A stretch of DNA of 64,000 nucleotides from Desulfuromonas sp. TF (GCF_000472285.1 NZ_KI421420.1:53868-117867); one strand, 5' to 3'; positions 1 to 13,180 are shown, numbered from the stretch's first letter. The notes: generated by a model from the letters alone, not told the origin. Program-made: numbers and translations.

Positions 1-1479
1 AAGCAGAGAGAGGTTGGGCTCGCGCCCCGGGATGGCGTTGACCACCCAGCGGGAATGCCGGAAGGGAAGGTGCTCCAGGATTTCCGGATCTTCGACTGCC
101 CCGTAGCGGACGGAAATCCCTTTCGCGGGTTCGGCGGACACGACCTCGGGATCGAAATCGACGGCCAGCACCCGCTTTCCCCGACGGACCAGGTTCTCGG
201 CGATATTGCGCCCATAGCGGCCCAGGCCGAAGAGAATGACGTCGACCTTCTCCGGCTCCCCGCCGCTTTCCTCCTCGGCCTCCCGATAAGGAACTCTGCG
301 TTCGAAGATCCCGAGGAAAGGCGAGATCCGCTGGTAGATGGGATGGGAGTAAAGAATCAGATACGTGGACAGGCCGATGGTGATGAGGCCGACGAGCGTG
401 ATCAGCCCCAGGGTTTCCCGGTCGATATGTCCAAGGCTGACGCCCAGGGCGCCCAGGATCAGCGAGAACTCGCTGATCTGGGCCACGGTCAGCCCGGCCA
501 GGAACCCGGTCCGCTTCCGGTATCCCATGAAGCCCATGATCGCCATGACGATCAGGGGGTTGCCGATCAGAACGAAGGCTGAGAAGATGAGAGCCGGTAC
601 GACCTGGGCTTCCAGCATGGAAAGATCGAGCTGCGCTCCCAGGCCGATGAAGAAGAAGAGCAGCAGGAAGTCGCGCAGGCTGACCAGCCGCGAGGCGATC
701 GTCTCCCGGAACGCCGTTGAGGCCAGGGAGACGCCCGCCAGAAACGCGCCGACCTCCTTGCTGAAATCGAGGAAATCTCCGACGGCGGCAAGGAATATCG
801 CCCAGGCGATGGCGAAGAGAAGGAGCAGTTCCTGGGTGCGGGCCAGATGAGGGAGGAGGTACGGCAGTACGAATCGCATCAGCAGAGCCACGCCGCCGAT
901 CAGGAAGGCGCCTTTCAGCAGGACCAGAAGGCCGTCTATCCAGAGATGTCCCGTCGCTTCCCCGGCTCCCAGGGCCGTCAGGCCGATCATCGCCAGGATG
1001 ACGGCGATGTCCTGGACGATGAGGAATCCGACCGCGATGCGCCCGTGCAGGGCATCGATCTCGCGCTTGTCGGAGAGAAGCTTGACGATGATGATGGTGC
1101 TGGAAAAAGTCAGGGCGACGGCCACATACAGGGCGCCGACGATGGAAAACCCCAGTGCCTGAGCAATGAAGAAGCCGAAGAGGGAGGTAAAGGCGACCTG
1201 CCCCAGCCCCGTTGCCATGGCCACCGGGCCCATGGTGCGGATCAGGTGAAGATCGAGCTTGAGGCCGACGACGAACAGGAGAATGGCGATGCCGATCTCG
1301 GCCAGCAACCCCAGCCGTTCGTCGATCCCCACAAGGTCCAGCCCCGAAGGTCCCACAAGGATGCCGACGGCGATGAAGGCCACAATGAGCGGTTGGCGAA
1401 ATTTCAGGGCCAATGCCCCCAGGAACGCGCTGGCGGCGAGGATCAAGGCGGTCTCATAGAAGAGATTCTCCAGAAGCAT
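1..1479 (-). CDS. Kef-type monovalent cation:proton antiporter with RCK/TrkA-N domain (3' end outside window)
   Basis: Inner-membrane CPA2-family K+/H+ or Na+/H+ antiporter. The reverse-strand frame opens at ATG 1479 with MLLENLFYETALILAASAF and stays open to the window edge, giving 493 codons. About twelve hydrophobic segments span residues 5-380, including the typical LAEIGIAILLFVVGLKLD and FSSTIIIVKLLSDKRE stretches. A cytoplasmic nucleotide-binding domain follows near residue 415, with VDVILFGLGRYGRNIAENL as a Rossmann glycine loop. That fold gates related transporters by NAD(H) or nucleotides. The C-terminus is missing. The ion specificity cannot be read from the sequence. The ribosome-binding site ahead of the ATG is weak. 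Confidence 0.9.
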   Translation of the reverse strand, partial: MLLENLFYETALILAASAFLGALALKFRQPLIVAFIAVGILVGPSGLDLVGIDERLGLLAEIGIAILLFVVGLKLDLHLIRTMGPVAMATGLGQVAFTSLFGFFIAQALGFSIVGALYVAVALTFSSTIIIVKLLSDKREIDALHGRIAVGFLIVQDIAVILAMIGLTALGAGEATGHLWIDGLLVLLKGAFLIGGVALLMRFVLPYLLPHLARTQELLLLFAIAWAIFLAAVGDFLDFSKEVGAFLAGVSLASTAFRETIASRLVSLRDFLLLFFFIGLGAQLDLSMLEAQVVPALIFSAFVLIGNPLIVMAIMGFMGYRKRTGFLAGLTVAQISEFSLILGALGVSLGHIDRETLGLITLVGLITIGLSTYLILYSHPIYQRISPFLGIFERRVPYREAEEESGGEPEKVDVILFGLGRYGRNIAENLVRRGKRVLAVDFDPEVVSAEPAKGISVRYGAVEDPEILEHLPFRHSRWVVNAIPGREPNLSLL

Positions 1480-1709
1480 GATCAGAATTCCCGGGATGTT
1501 TCTTTCGGATATTTTGACCGGGTGGGAGGGATCCCACTTTATCCAGCCCGCCCTGAGACGATCTGTTGGATTATAACAAACGGGAGAAGGGCGGCTCAGC
1601 GAAAGGGTCCTTCTTGTACCCCACCTTTAACTTGATACACTTCAATTGTCGGATTCGCAGTCGGATAACGTTACAGATTCTCAGTGGTTAACGAAGAGGA
1701 AGGTAATCC

Positions 1710-3827
1710 TTGGCCGATCCCATCCTGAAGACGGGGCGGAACTGCTGGCGCATCGAGCCGAGCCGGCGGGCCGCTTTCCTGATCGATGGAGAGGCGTATT
1801 ATTCTGCCTTTGCCGCGGCCGTGGAACGAGCCCGCAGACAGGTGCTCATTCTCGGCTGGGACATCGACAGCCGCGTCCGCCTCTTCAGGGATGACCTGCA
1901 GCACCGGCTTCCCGGCGACCTGGGAAGCTTTCTGAAGGAAGCGGTGTCCCGGCGCAGGAGCCTCCATATCCATATTCTCGACTGGGACTTCGCCATGCTG
2001 TACGCCCTGGAGCGGGAGATGCTGCCGATCTTCAAGTTCGGCTGGGGGACTCATCGCCGCCTGCACTTCGAACTCGACGGCCGGCATCCGGTGGGGGCGT
2101 CCCACCATCAGAAGATTGTGGTGGTCGACGACAAGGTCGCCTTTGCCGGCGGCATGGACCTGGCCAGCGGCCGCTGGGACACTCCCGAACACGATCCCAC
2201 AAATCCCCGCCGCCGCGACAACGGCAAACCCTACCTCCCCCATCACGATGTCCAACTGATGGTGGACGGTCCGGCGGCGGCGGCCCTGGGGGAACTCGCC
2301 CGGCAGCGGTGGCAAAGAGCCACCGGCAAAAAGCTGAGACCGCCCCGGTCCGGCCCGAGCGATCCATGGCCGCCCGACATCGGCCCGGATATGCAGCAGG
2401 TGTCCGTCGGCATCGCCCGCACCGAACCGCCCCACAACGGGCGGCCCGGCGTCCGTGAAATCAAGAATTTCCATCGGGACGCCATCGCCGCCGCCCGTTC
2501 CGTGATCTACATCGAAAACCAGTATCTGACCTCGGCGGCGGCAGGAGACGCCCTGGCAGAGCGCCTCGGGGAGGAAAACGGTCCGGAGGTGATCGCCGTC
2601 GTCCCCCGTGAATGCTCGGGCTGGCTCGAAGAGAGCTCCATGGGGGTGATACGGGCCCGGCTCCTGCGGCGCCTGCAGGCTGCGGACCTCCATGGCCGGC
2701 TCAGGATCTGTTATCCCGTTTTCAAGGGGACTGATATATACATCCACTCCAAAGTCCTGGTGGTGGACGACACCCTGCTGCGAATCGGATCCTCCAACCT
2801 CAACAACCGCTCCATGGGTCTGGACAGCGAGTGCGACCTGATCATGGAAGCCGGCGGCAATGCGGAACATCGGCAGGAGATCGCTCGGTTGAGGAACCGG
2901 CTGCTGGCGGAACACCTGGGGCTCTCCTCCGGACAGGTGGCCGAAATGATCGCCGAAAAAGGCTCCGTGAGAGAAGCCATAGACGCTTTGCAGGGATCCG
3001 AGCGAAACCTGGAACCCCTCGTCGTCGAAGAGGAAGACCTGTTGGAGGAACTCATACCCGGAGCGACACTTCTCGATCCGGAACGACCCGTCAAGTTTGA
3101 GGAGCTGATAAAAGACATGGTGCCCAAAGAAGAGCCGGAATCGCCCGAAAAAGATGGCAAGCCCCGAATGTACCTGCTGCCCGGAGCGATCATCCTGGCC
3201 CTGGCGCTGACTGCCGCCTGGCGGCTGACTCCCCTGAGCGAATGGCTGGATTTTCGGACACTCACCGAATGGGGGCAGACGATCGGCGACAGCGTATACG
3301 CGCCTCTGCTGGTGATAGCGGCCTTCACGATCGGCGGACTGGTCATGTTCCCGGTTACCGTGCTGATCCTCGTTACCGCCCTCGTCTTCGGCCCCGTCAT
3401 CGCGTTTATCTATTCACTCGTCGGCAGCGCCTGCAGTGGAGCTCTCACTTTCGGCCTGGGCCGGATACTGGGCCGGGAGACCGTTCGCAAGCTCTCCAAG
3501 GGTCGTCTGAACCGCCTGAGCCGGCTTCTTTCCCGCCGGGGCCTGCTCGCCGTCACGGCCGTTCGGATCATCCCCATCGCCCCCTTTACCGTGGTCAATC
3601 TCGTCGCCGGTGCTACCCATATCCGGTTTCGCGACTTCTTCCTGGGCACCCTGTTGGGAATGACTCCGGGCATTCTGGCCATTACCATCTTCGAAAAAGG
3701 GCTGGAGAGCGCCATACGGGAGCCCCAGGCCAAGAATTTCATCCTCCTCCTGGTCATTCTGCTGTCGATCTGGGTGGGGATCTGGCTGCTGCGGCGCTGG
3801 ATAAGCGCCAAGGAAGAAGAGGTCTGA
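1710..3827 (+). CDS. Phospholipase D family protein fused to a C-terminal VTT (DedA/TVP38-like) membrane domain
   Basis: Two PLD active-site motifs are visible: HHQKIVVVDD near residue 132, and HSKVLVVDD near residue 345 followed by GSSNLNNRS. This is the usual pair of HKD half-sites for a phosphatidyltransferase or phospholipase. From about residue 500 the protein becomes a multi-pass VTT domain with the glycine-rich FGPVIAFIYSLVGSACSGAL segment and a C-terminal hydrophobic helix. The start is TTG, chosen because a strong AGAGGAAGG ribosome-binding site sits just upstream and because the PLD fold begins at once. The gene lies 8 bp before an EEP-family hydrolase, so the two probably form a lipid-remodelling operon. 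Substrate unknown. Confidence 0.9.
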   Translation: MADPILKTGRNCWRIEPSRRAAFLIDGEAYYSAFAAAVERARRQVLILGWDIDSRVRLFRDDLQHRLPGDLGSFLKEAVSRRRSLHIHILDWDFAMLYALEREMLPIFKFGWGTHRRLHFELDGRHPVGASHHQKIVVVDDKVAFAGGMDLASGRWDTPEHDPTNPRRRDNGKPYLPHHDVQLMVDGPAAAALGELARQRWQRATGKKLRPPRSGPSDPWPPDIGPDMQQVSVGIARTEPPHNGRPGVREIKNFHRDAIAAARSVIYIENQYLTSAAAGDALAERLGEENGPEVIAVVPRECSGWLEESSMGVIRARLLRRLQAADLHGRLRICYPVFKGTDIYIHSKVLVVDDTLLRIGSSNLNNRSMGLDSECDLIMEAGGNAEHRQEIARLRNRLLAEHLGLSSGQVAEMIAEKGSVREAIDALQGSERNLEPLVVEEEDLLEELIPGATLLDPERPVKFEELIKDMVPKEEPESPEKDGKPRMYLLPGAIILALALTAAWRLTPLSEWLDFRTLTEWGQTIGDSVYAPLLVIAAFTIGGLVMFPVTVLILVTALVFGPVIAFIYSLVGSACSGALTFGLGRILGRETVRKLSKGRLNRLSRLLSRRGLLAVTAVRIIPIAPFTVVNLVAGATHIRFRDFFLGTLLGMTPGILAITIFEKGLESAIREPQAKNFILLLVILLSIWVGIWLLRRWISAKEEEV

Positions 3828-3835
3828 AGGGGGAT

Positions 3836-4570
3836 ATGATTGAAAGGAGCTCGGGACAAATAGAGGAAGGCGGCCGTGTGGTCACCCTTCTCTCCTATAA
3901 CGTTCACAGCTGCGTTGGTCTAGACAGGCGCCCCGACGCCGACCGCATCGCCAGCATCATCCGCAAGCTGAACCCCGATGTGGTCGGGTTGCAGGAAATT
4001 ACTAATCGTTTCGGCGGCGCCGAAGAGGCGGCGCAGCTCGAGTTTCTCGCCGCCGCCACCGGGATGAGGGACGTGCCCGGCCCGACGCTCCTTCATGCCC
4101 AGGGCGATTACGGCAATGCTCTCCTTACCCGGGGAGAGATGAGATCGGTGCGACGCATCGACCTGAATTTCAGAAGCCGGGAGCCGAGGGGCGCCCTCGA
4201 TGTCGAACTGGATCTTGACGGATACCCCCTGCGAGTCATCGTGACCCATCTCGGGCTGCGCCCTTCCGAGCGCCGCTTCCAGGTGCGGCGGTTGATCGAA
4301 CTGTTCGGTGCGTCCCCCGCCCGGCCGCTGGTTCTGATGGGGGACATGAACGAATGGTTCCCCTGGGGAAGGCCCGCCCGCTGGCTTCACCGCTACTTCG
4401 GAGGGTTGCCGCTGCTGCGCACCTATCCGACCTCCTTCCCCCTCTTTGCCCTGGACCAGATCCTGGTCTACCCCCGGGAAGCCCTGCGGGGCCTGGAGGT
4501 GATCGTCACACCCGAGACAAGGGTCGCCTCCGATCACCTTCCCCTTATGGCGCGGATCGCTCTCCGCTGA
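3836..4570 (+). CDS. Endonuclease/exonuclease/phosphatase (EEP) family hydrolase
   Basis: The protein has the EEP (DNase I-like) metallohydrolase signatures in order: LLSYNVHSCVG near the N-terminus, VVGLQEI (metal-binding Glu), VTHLGL, LMGDMNEW (the D-x-N motif) and SDHLPLMARI at the C-terminus. Such proteins cleave phosphodiesters in nucleic acids, inositol phosphates or sphingomyelin. The placement directly behind a phospholipase D/VTT gene suggests a phospholipid-type substrate, but that is inference. ATG 3836 is preceded by AAGGGGGAT. An in-frame opening extends far upstream, but it overlaps the PLD gene and carries no EEP sequence. Length about 244 aa is normal for the family. Confidence 0.88.
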   Translation: MIERSSGQIEEGGRVVTLLSYNVHSCVGLDRRPDADRIASIIRKLNPDVVGLQEITNRFGGAEEAAQLEFLAAATGMRDVPGPTLLHAQGDYGNALLTRGEMRSVRRIDLNFRSREPRGALDVELDLDGYPLRVIVTHLGLRPSERRFQVRRLIELFGASPARPLVLMGDMNEWFPWGRPARWLHRYFGGLPLLRTYPTSFPLFALDQILVYPREALRGLEVIVTPETRVASDHLPLMARIALR

Positions 4571-4571
4571 T

Positions 4572-4600
4572 AAAAAAACCGAAGCCTTGGGGGCTTCGGT
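4572..4600 (-). terminator. Rho-independent terminator, minus-strand reading
   Basis: A stem CCGAAGCC/GGCTTCGG closes a short loop. Read on the minus strand it is followed by seven T residues. It would stop transcripts of the small minus-strand gene ending at 4766. On the plus strand there is no T-tract, though the hairpin sits just after the EEP gene stop. Confidence 0.7.
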
Positions 4601-4690
4601 GCATGTCGGGAAAGCTCTGTTTCTTAAAGTTCGATCGAGACGTCTGAAAGCAAGCAAAAAGCATTCTCACGCCCGTTCGCTTCTCTCACT

Positions 4691-4757
4691 CAAGACGCAA
4701 AGACCGCGAAGAAGACAAACCCATTCTCTTCAAGGTTTTCTTTGCGTCTTTGCGTGA
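4691..4757. repeat. Short intergenic repeat with GACGCAAAG motifs in inverted arrangement
   Basis: AAGACGCAAAGACCGCGAAG on the left is answered by TTTGCGTCTTTGCGTG on the right, about 35 bp away, forming an imperfect inverted repeat. GACGCAAAG-type repeats are frequent between genes in deltaproteobacteria. No coding potential is seen. Confidence 0.5.
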
Positions 4758-4765
4758 AATGTCTT

Positions 4766-4951
4766 TCAGGCGTTCCCCTCAGGCTCCAGGGCGTGCAGAA
4801 CCTTGGCGAGGGTCTGTCTGCGATCCTTCAGCGCCTCACGGTAGTCCTGACTGTCGGTGTTGGATATCTCCATGCCCAAATCGGAAATATCCGAGCTGAG
4901 AACCTCGATCAGAATTCTGTGCTCCTCGGGGGTCAAATCCAGATGAATCAT
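4766..4951 (-). CDS. Small conserved hypothetical protein, 61 aa
   Basis: Encodes a charged, mostly helical 61-residue protein starting MIHLDLTPEEHRILIEVL and ending HALEPEGNA. There is no signal peptide, membrane segment or metal motif. ATG 4951 has an ideal AAAGGAGG ribosome-binding site at 7-8 bp, which decides against longer upstream starts. I recall similar short LTPEE-beginning proteins from Geobacteraceae, but I assign no function. It is a single gene between the EEP hydrolase and tatC. Confidence 0.75.
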   Translation of the reverse strand: MIHLDLTPEEHRILIEVLSSDISDLGMEISNTDSQDYREALKDRRQTLAKVLHALEPEGNA

Positions 4952-5116
4952 AGAGTACCTCCTTTCAACGGTTCGACTGGGACAGACTGCTGGCCGAGGC
5001 GAATCATTGAGTTTTGGTCCTATATCCATTTTAGGCCATCAGGCACGAGAAGCAACAGGGAGAGAAGCGGAAATTCTATGGCGATTGCCCTTTCGGCCGG
5101 CCCTGGCTGAGTTGGC

Positions 5117-5875
5117 TTATTCGGCGGCAGCCGGCTCTTCCTCCTCTGCGGGTTTCTTCTTGCCGAAGAAACGGGCGATCCAGATGCCCACCTCGTAGAG
5201 GATGATGAAAGGCAGGGCGATGGCGGTCTGGGAGAAGACGTCCGGCGGGGTCAGGATGGCGCCGAGGACAAAAGCCGCCAGCAGGGCGAACTTGCGGTTT
5301 TTGGCCAGCCAGTGGTAGTCGACCACTCCCATCCGGGCCAGAAAGAAGATGACGATGGGCAGCTCGAATACCAGGCCGAAGGCGAAAAGGAGCTTGCTCG
5401 ACAGGGAGAGGTAACCGCCCATGGAGAGCATGGCGTTGATCTCCCCGGTGCCGGTGCCGAACTTGATCAGAAAGGTAAAAATAGTCGGGAAGACAAAGAC
5501 GAAGCCGAAATAGGTGCCGAGACCGAAACAGAGGCAGCTTGCGAAAACAAAAGGAATCGCAAATTTTTTCTCGTGGGCGTAGAGGCCCGGAGCGACAAAG
5601 CCCCAGAGCTGCCAGAAGATCACCGGAAGGGCGATGAGCGCCCCGGCTATGGCGCCGATCTTCAGATAGGTGAAGAAGGGTTCGGTGGCGGTGATGAAGA
5701 CCAGTGAACTCCCTTCGGGGAGGGCCGCGCGGACAGGATCGGCGATGAATTCGAAAAGCCGCTCGGCAAAACCGTAGCAGGCGATAAAGGCCACCAGCCA
5801 GGATCCGGCGGCGATCATAAGGCGCTTGCGCAGCTCTTCAAGGTGTTCCGTGAAAGGGAGTTGTTTATCCGCCAT
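5117..5875 (-). CDS. tatC: Twin-arginine translocase subunit TatC
   Basis: Core integral-membrane receptor of the Tat system, which exports folded proteins bearing RR signal peptides. The N-terminus [13 protein letters not shown] is the TatC hallmark, followed by six hydrophobic helices and the conserved [16 protein letters not shown] and [13 protein letters not shown] segments. 252 aa is the standard length. The C-terminal tail is Lys/Glu-rich ([13 protein letters not shown]). Its start overlaps the end of tatB by 11 bp, so translation is probably coupled. Tat substrates in such organisms include many Fe-S and hydrogenase-type enzymes, none of which lie in this window. Confidence 0.97.
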   Translation of the reverse strand: MADKQLPFTEHLEELRKRLMIAAGSWLVAFIACYGFAERLFEFIADPVRAALPEGSSLVFITATEPFFTYLKIGAIAGALIALPVIFWQLWGFVAPGLYAHEKKFAIPFVFASCLCFGLGTYFGFVFVFPTIFTFLIKFGTGTGEINAMLSMGGYLSLSSKLLFAFGLVFELPIVIFFLARMGVVDYHWLAKNRKFALLAAFVLGAILTPPDVFSQTAIALPFIILYEVGIWIARFFGKKKPAEEEEPAAAE

Positions 5876-6284
5876 TGGACGGTTCCTTCAACTCCGATTC
5901 GGTCGGTTTCTTCACCTCCGGCTCGGCCCTCTCCTTCTCCTCCGGCATGGCCGGCTTCGCCTCCGGCTTGGCCGGCTCCTTCGAATCCGAGTCATCGGGC
6001 TTCCGCGGTTCCGGAGCATCCGGGACCGGGGCTTTCTGCTCCTCGGAGTAGGGCTCGGGGCTGGCGCCCGGAGGCTGGATCTTCCCATCCCGAAGCAGCT
6101 TGTCTCGGGTTTCAGAAGTGCGGCTTTCTTCGTGGAAAGTATGCTTCAGCTCATCGGTGGCGCGCCTGAATTCGGCCAGCCCGCGGCCCAGAGCCCGGGC
6201 GATGTCGGGGAGCTTTTTCGGTCCTATGACGATAAGCGCCAGGGCCAGGATGAGCAGCAGCTCGGGCATGCCGATTCCGAACAT
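5865..6284 (-). CDS. tatB: Sec-independent translocase protein TatA/TatB
   Basis: A single N-terminal membrane helix ([19 protein letters not shown]) is followed by the [15 protein letters not shown] hinge and an amphipathic helix, the Tat A/B fold. The remaining 80 residues form a Pro/Glu/Lys-rich disordered tail. I chose ATG 6284 because family members begin at this MFGIG. An upstream in-frame ATG would add 26 unrelated residues, and GAGAGG lies ahead of 6284. It is first of a two-gene tatB-tatC operon. TatA and TatB are hard to separate by sequence. The length of 139 aa and the pairing with tatC favour TatB, but the GPKKLP motif is also TatA-like. Confidence 0.88.
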   Translation of the reverse strand: MFGIGMPELLLILALALIVIGPKKLPDIARALGRGLAEFRRATDELKHTFHEESRTSETRDKLLRDGKIQPPGASPEPYSEEQKAPVPDAPEPRKPDDSDSKEPAKPEAKPAMPEEKERAEPEVKKPTESELKEPSNGG

Positions 6285-6447
6285 GGTATGATACCTCTCA
6301 GGAAAGAAACGGGGAAGTTTTGCCGGAGTGCTGAGAATAGCCCCAATCCCCACCCCTGTCAAGACCCAAGGGGATCATATAAGGGTTTGACATAGCAGGG
6401 GTTTTAAACTAGTATACGGCGGCAAACACTGCCAGGAAAGGGTTACG

Positions 6448-7368
6448 ATGGACCAGGAAGAGATCAAGCAGGAGATTCGCCGTATGGCCAGGGAGCGCAA
6501 CGCGCTTCTTCTGGCACACAACTACCAGCGGGACGAGGTCCAGGAGATTGCTGATATCACAGGGGATTCCCTCGCGCTCTCCATGGAGGCCGCCCGCACG
6601 GACCGGGAGGTCATCGTCTTCTGCGGCGTGCACTTCATGGCCGAAAGCGCCTCGATTCTGGCGCCTGACAAGATCGTGCTCCTTCCCCGACTCGACGCCG
6701 GCTGCCCCATGGCCGACATGGTCACTCCGGAGGGGCTGCGCCGGATGAAGGCCGAGCACCCCGGGGCCACGGTCGTCACCTACGTCAACTCCAGCGCCGA
6801 CGTCAAGGCGGAGAGCGATATCTGCTGCACCAGCTCCAACGCCGTCAACGTGGTCCGCTCCGTGAAAACCGAGGAGGTCATCCTGGTGCCGGACCGCAAT
6901 CTCGGAAAGTACATCGCCGCGCACACGGACAAGACCTGCCATCTCTGGGAGGGATACTGCCCCACCCACGACCGGCTCCTGGTGAGCGACGTGCGGCGGG
7001 CTCAAAAGGAGCATCCGGACGCCCTGTTCATGGCCCACCCCGAATGCCCCCCCGAGATCCTGGAGATGGCCGACCACATCTGCTCCACCAGCGGCATGTA
7101 TGACTACGCCCGCAAGAGCCCGGCGAAGAAGTTCATCGTCGGGACCGAGGCGGGGATCCTCTACCGGCTGCGCCGGGAGAATCCGGACAAGGAGTTCTTC
7201 CTCCCCACGTCCCGGCTCATCTGCCCCAATATGAAGCTCACCTCCCTGGAGGACATCCTCAAGAGCCTGCAGACCATGAGCCCGGAGATCACCGTCCCGG
7301 CGGATATCCGTGAAAAAGCCAAGGTGACCCTAGACCGGATGCTGGCGGTGCCGCGGGATGCAGGCTGA
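6448..7368 (+). CDS. nadA: Quinolinate synthase NadA
   Basis: Condenses iminoaspartate with dihydroxyacetone phosphate to quinolinate in de novo NAD synthesis, using an oxygen-sensitive [4Fe-4S] cluster. The three cluster cysteines are present at about C86 (DAGCPMAD), C171 (EGYCPTHD) and C259 (RLICPNMK), with the N-terminal [11 protein letters not shown] motif. Length 306 aa is the usual short form. The partner gene nadB is not adjacent. The TGA stop codon lies inside the terminal sequence of a dispersed repeat (see 7363-7513). Confidence 0.97.
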   Translation: MDQEEIKQEIRRMARERNALLLAHNYQRDEVQEIADITGDSLALSMEAARTDREVIVFCGVHFMAESASILAPDKIVLLPRLDAGCPMADMVTPEGLRRMKAEHPGATVVTYVNSSADVKAESDICCTSSNAVNVVRSVKTEEVILVPDRNLGKYIAAHTDKTCHLWEGYCPTHDRLLVSDVRRAQKEHPDALFMAHPECPPEILEMADHICSTSGMYDYARKSPAKKFIVGTEAGILYRLRRENPDKEFFLPTSRLICPNMKLTSLEDILKSLQTMSPEITVPADIREKAKVTLDRMLAVPRDAG

Positions 7369-7513
7369 TGAAAAACGCCCATCTGCGGCGTTGCCCTCAT
7401 CCTTCGTCAACGACGTACCTTCCAGGTACGCCTTATTCCTCAGGACTTCAGGCGCCTTGCATCTGGACATTTTTGATCAGCCTGAAAACCAGGGTTTTTC
7501 AACATCCCGCCAG
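7363..7513 (-). repeat. Dispersed hairpin repeat, copy 1 (abuts nadA stop)
   Basis: Reverse complement of the elements at 44726 and 50721. It begins at the nadA stop with AGGCTGATGAAAAACGCCC, contains the inner hairpin GTACCTTCCAGGTAC, and ends with TTTTTGATCAGCCTG followed by CCAGGGTTTTTCAACA. The outer ends GGCTGATgAAAAAcG and TTTTTgATCAGCC are imperfect inverted repeats. The rest of the gap up to mfd holds no gene that I can see, apart from a purine-rich stretch and a few CTGAATTC-like words. Confidence 0.85.
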
Positions 7514-7616
7514 GGGAAATGGAACTCAACGTATTGAAATCAGGAGGCTTAAGAAAAAAAATCAAGATCCTGAACTCTCTATTCTGACTCCTGAATTCCC
7601 TGGTTTGAGCTGATCA

Positions 7617-11120
<3,504 letters not shown>

Positions 11121-11194
11121 TTTCAATCTTTCAGAGGATCCCGCTTCTCTGCGCAAAAATCGACTTTATCCCATTGAAAGAAAGCCGAAAATAG

Positions 11195-12127
11195 ATGTTC
11201 CGTCCGTCCCGTCCTGTTCGTCTGTTTCTTTTCCTCTTTCTCCTCCTGCCGTTTTCAGCCTGTCAGCCGAAGGAGGAGGCCGTCGTGCCGGTACTGATCC
11301 ATGTCGACGGCCGCTCGGTAACCCTGGAGCAGTTTCAGAAAGATTTCTCCGCCACCCTCCCTCCCGGCCAGAACCTTTCATCCGAGGAGAAGGAAGAACT
11401 CAAACGCGCCTTTCTGGTTCAGGTCATCGATCGGGAGCTGGCATTGGCCGAAGCCGAGAATCTCGGCATTACGGTGACTCCGACGGAAGTGGAGGAGGCC
11501 TTGCAGGAATACCGCCGGGATTATCCTGCCGGAGCCTTCGAGGAGATGCTCCGGGAGCGGGGGATCACCCTCGATTCCTGGCAGAGGGAACTGACGCAGA
11601 ACCTGCTGATGGAAAAGGTGGTCCGACAGGCCGCCTACACCGGGGTGACGGTCGAGGAAGAGGAAGTCGCCGCCCACTACCAGGAGCACCGGGAGGATTT
11701 CGACCGCCCCGAGCAGGTGCGGGCGCGCCAGATCGTCCTCAGCACTGAGGCCGAGGGGCAGCGTATACTGGGTCTTCTGCGCCAGGGCGAGCCCTTCGCC
11801 GAGATGGCCCGCCAGCACTCCCTCTCTCCCGACGGCGAGCAGGGGGGGGATCTCGGTTTCTTCGCACGGGGAGAGATGCCGCCGGAGTTCGATGCCGTCG
11901 TCTTTTCCCTCCCCGTCGGCCGCCTGAGCGATCTGGTCAAGAGCGAGTACGGTTATCACATCTTTCTTGTCGAAGAGAGGCGCAAAGCGATGCGCCTGGG
12001 GCTGGATTCCGTACAGGACGAGATCCGTGCCGAACTCAGGGCGGAAAAGGAAGATCAGGCCTATCAGGAATGGCTTCGGAAGCTGCGCGTGCAGGCCGCC
12101 ATCGAAGTCAACTGGTCCCTTATCTAA
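11195..12127 (+). CDS. Parvulin-type peptidyl-prolyl isomerase lipoprotein
   Basis: A signal peptide with lipobox (LLLPFSAC, Cys near residue 23) indicates a membrane-anchored periplasmic lipoprotein. The N-terminal half is a SurA/trigger-type helical chaperone region with a long helical HVDGRSVTLEQFQKD start. A single PpiC parvulin domain covers about residues 160-255 (VRARQIVLSTEAEGQRIL, GGDLGFFARGEMPPEF, SEYGYHIFLVEER). It probably assists folding of outer-membrane or exported proteins. It lies 30 bp before a second SurA-like gene and 74 bp after mfd. Length 310 aa. Confidence 0.9.
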   Translation: MFRPSRPVRLFLFLFLLLPFSACQPKEEAVVPVLIHVDGRSVTLEQFQKDFSATLPPGQNLSSEEKEELKRAFLVQVIDRELALAEAENLGITVTPTEVEEALQEYRRDYPAGAFEEMLRERGITLDSWQRELTQNLLMEKVVRQAAYTGVTVEEEEVAAHYQEHREDFDRPEQVRARQIVLSTEAEGQRILGLLRQGEPFAEMARQHSLSPDGEQGGDLGFFARGEMPPEFDAVVFSLPVGRLSDLVKSEYGYHIFLVEERRKAMRLGLDSVQDEIRAELRAEKEDQAYQEWLRKLRVQAAIEVNWSLI

Positions 12128-12157
12128 CATCAACTTCTTGCGCGAGGATCGGGAATC

Positions 12158-13099
12158 ATGAAGCGCCATTTTCATACGATTGCGATTTTGCTTCTGCTGC
12201 CGGGGCTGGCCATGGCGACGACGGCCGTCAGCCGGATCGCCGCCGTGGTCAACTCTGAAATCATCACTACCCGCCAACTGGACCAGGAAGTGAGCGAACG
12301 CGTCAAAGGCGGCAACATTCCGGCTTCACAGGCGTCCGCCCTGCGCCAGCAGGTCCTTTCGGATCTTATCGAAAAGACCCTGCTCATGCAGAAGGCCGAT
12401 GAGCTGAGAATCAAGGTGGCTGAGGACGAAATCGAGGAGGCCATCAACGAGGTGCAGAAGCAGAACAAACTGACCCGCGAGCAGCTGATCGAGGCCCTGC
12501 AGTCCGAGGGAATGGGCTATGAGAAATACCGGGAGAATCTGCGTCAGCAGATCCTGCGTTACAAGCTGGTGGGTAGGGAGGTTCAGGCCAGGGTCGAGGT
12601 GACCAACAGGGAAATACGCGACTATTTCCGGGAGAACATCGGAAAGTACCGGGATGAGCCTTTCCTGCGCCTGAGCCGTATAACTTTCCCCATCCCGGCC
12701 AAGGCCACGACGGTCCAGATCGAGGCGATTCGCGGCAAAGCGGAGGCTGCGCTGAACCGCCTGAGGCAGGGAGAGGAATTTTATCCGGTGCTGCTGAGTT
12801 TAACAGCGGACCAGAGCGCCGAAGGCGGGGATATGGGAACGTTCGCGGAGGGTGAATTGACCTCCGCCTTCGAAAAAGCCGTGCGCAATCTCAAGGAGGG
12901 CGAAATCAGCAGCATGGTGGAGACGCCGGCCGGCTTTCACATCCTTCAGGTCAACGAGATCAGTGCCGGCAAGGTCCGCCAGTTCGACTCGGTCAAAGAG
13001 GAAATCCGCCGGATTCTCAGGGAGCAGAAAACCGAGGAACGGTTCAAGGAGTGGTCGCAGGGCCTGCGCAAGGAGGCTTATATCGATATCCGCCTGTAG
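12158..13099 (+). CDS. SurA-like periplasmic chaperone/peptidyl-prolyl isomerase
   Basis: The N-terminal signal peptide ends near AMATT. The SurA N-domain follows (SRIAAVVNSEIITTRQLDQEV), then one PpiC parvulin domain near residues 175-275 (FLRLSRITFPIP, EGGDMGTFAEGELTSAFEKA, ETPAGFHILQVNEI). E. coli SurA has two parvulin domains. This 313-aa protein has one, as is common in Geobacter relatives. Expected role: chaperoning beta-barrel proteins in the periplasm. It is the last gene of the mfd group, ahead of a strong terminator. I avoid the symbol surA because the preceding gene is a close paralog. Confidence 0.9.
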   Translation: MKRHFHTIAILLLLPGLAMATTAVSRIAAVVNSEIITTRQLDQEVSERVKGGNIPASQASALRQQVLSDLIEKTLLMQKADELRIKVAEDEIEEAINEVQKQNKLTREQLIEALQSEGMGYEKYRENLRQQILRYKLVGREVQARVEVTNREIRDYFRENIGKYRDEPFLRLSRITFPIPAKATTVQIEAIRGKAEAALNRLRQGEEFYPVLLSLTADQSAEGGDMGTFAEGELTSAFEKAVRNLKEGEISSMVETPAGFHILQVNEISAGKVRQFDSVKEEIRRILREQKTEERFKEWSQGLRKEAYIDIRL

Positions 13100-13120
13100 G
13101 CGGATGCACCCCTGAATGTG

Positions 13121-13160
13121 ACGAAGCCCCGTCGGCAACTGCCGACGGGGCTTCGTTGTT
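13121..13160 (+). terminator. Strong intrinsic terminator after the SurA-like gene
   Basis: A perfect stem (ACGAAGCCCCGTCGGC paired with GCCGACGGGGCTTCGT) is followed by TGTTTG. It separates the plus-strand mfd group from the convergent histidine kinase gene ending at 13181. Confidence 0.85.
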
Positions 13161-13180
13161 TGGGCGAGTTAAAGGGCCCT

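Noticed and set aside
55..1635. Several plus-strand open frames over 55-1635
   Set aside because: They are antisense to a continuous antiporter frame with clear membrane and nucleotide-binding motifs on the minus strand.
7376..7483. CRISPR-like or tandem array at the three dispersed repeats
   Set aside because: Copies are single, far apart and hairpin-shaped; there are no regularly spaced units or cas genes in the window.
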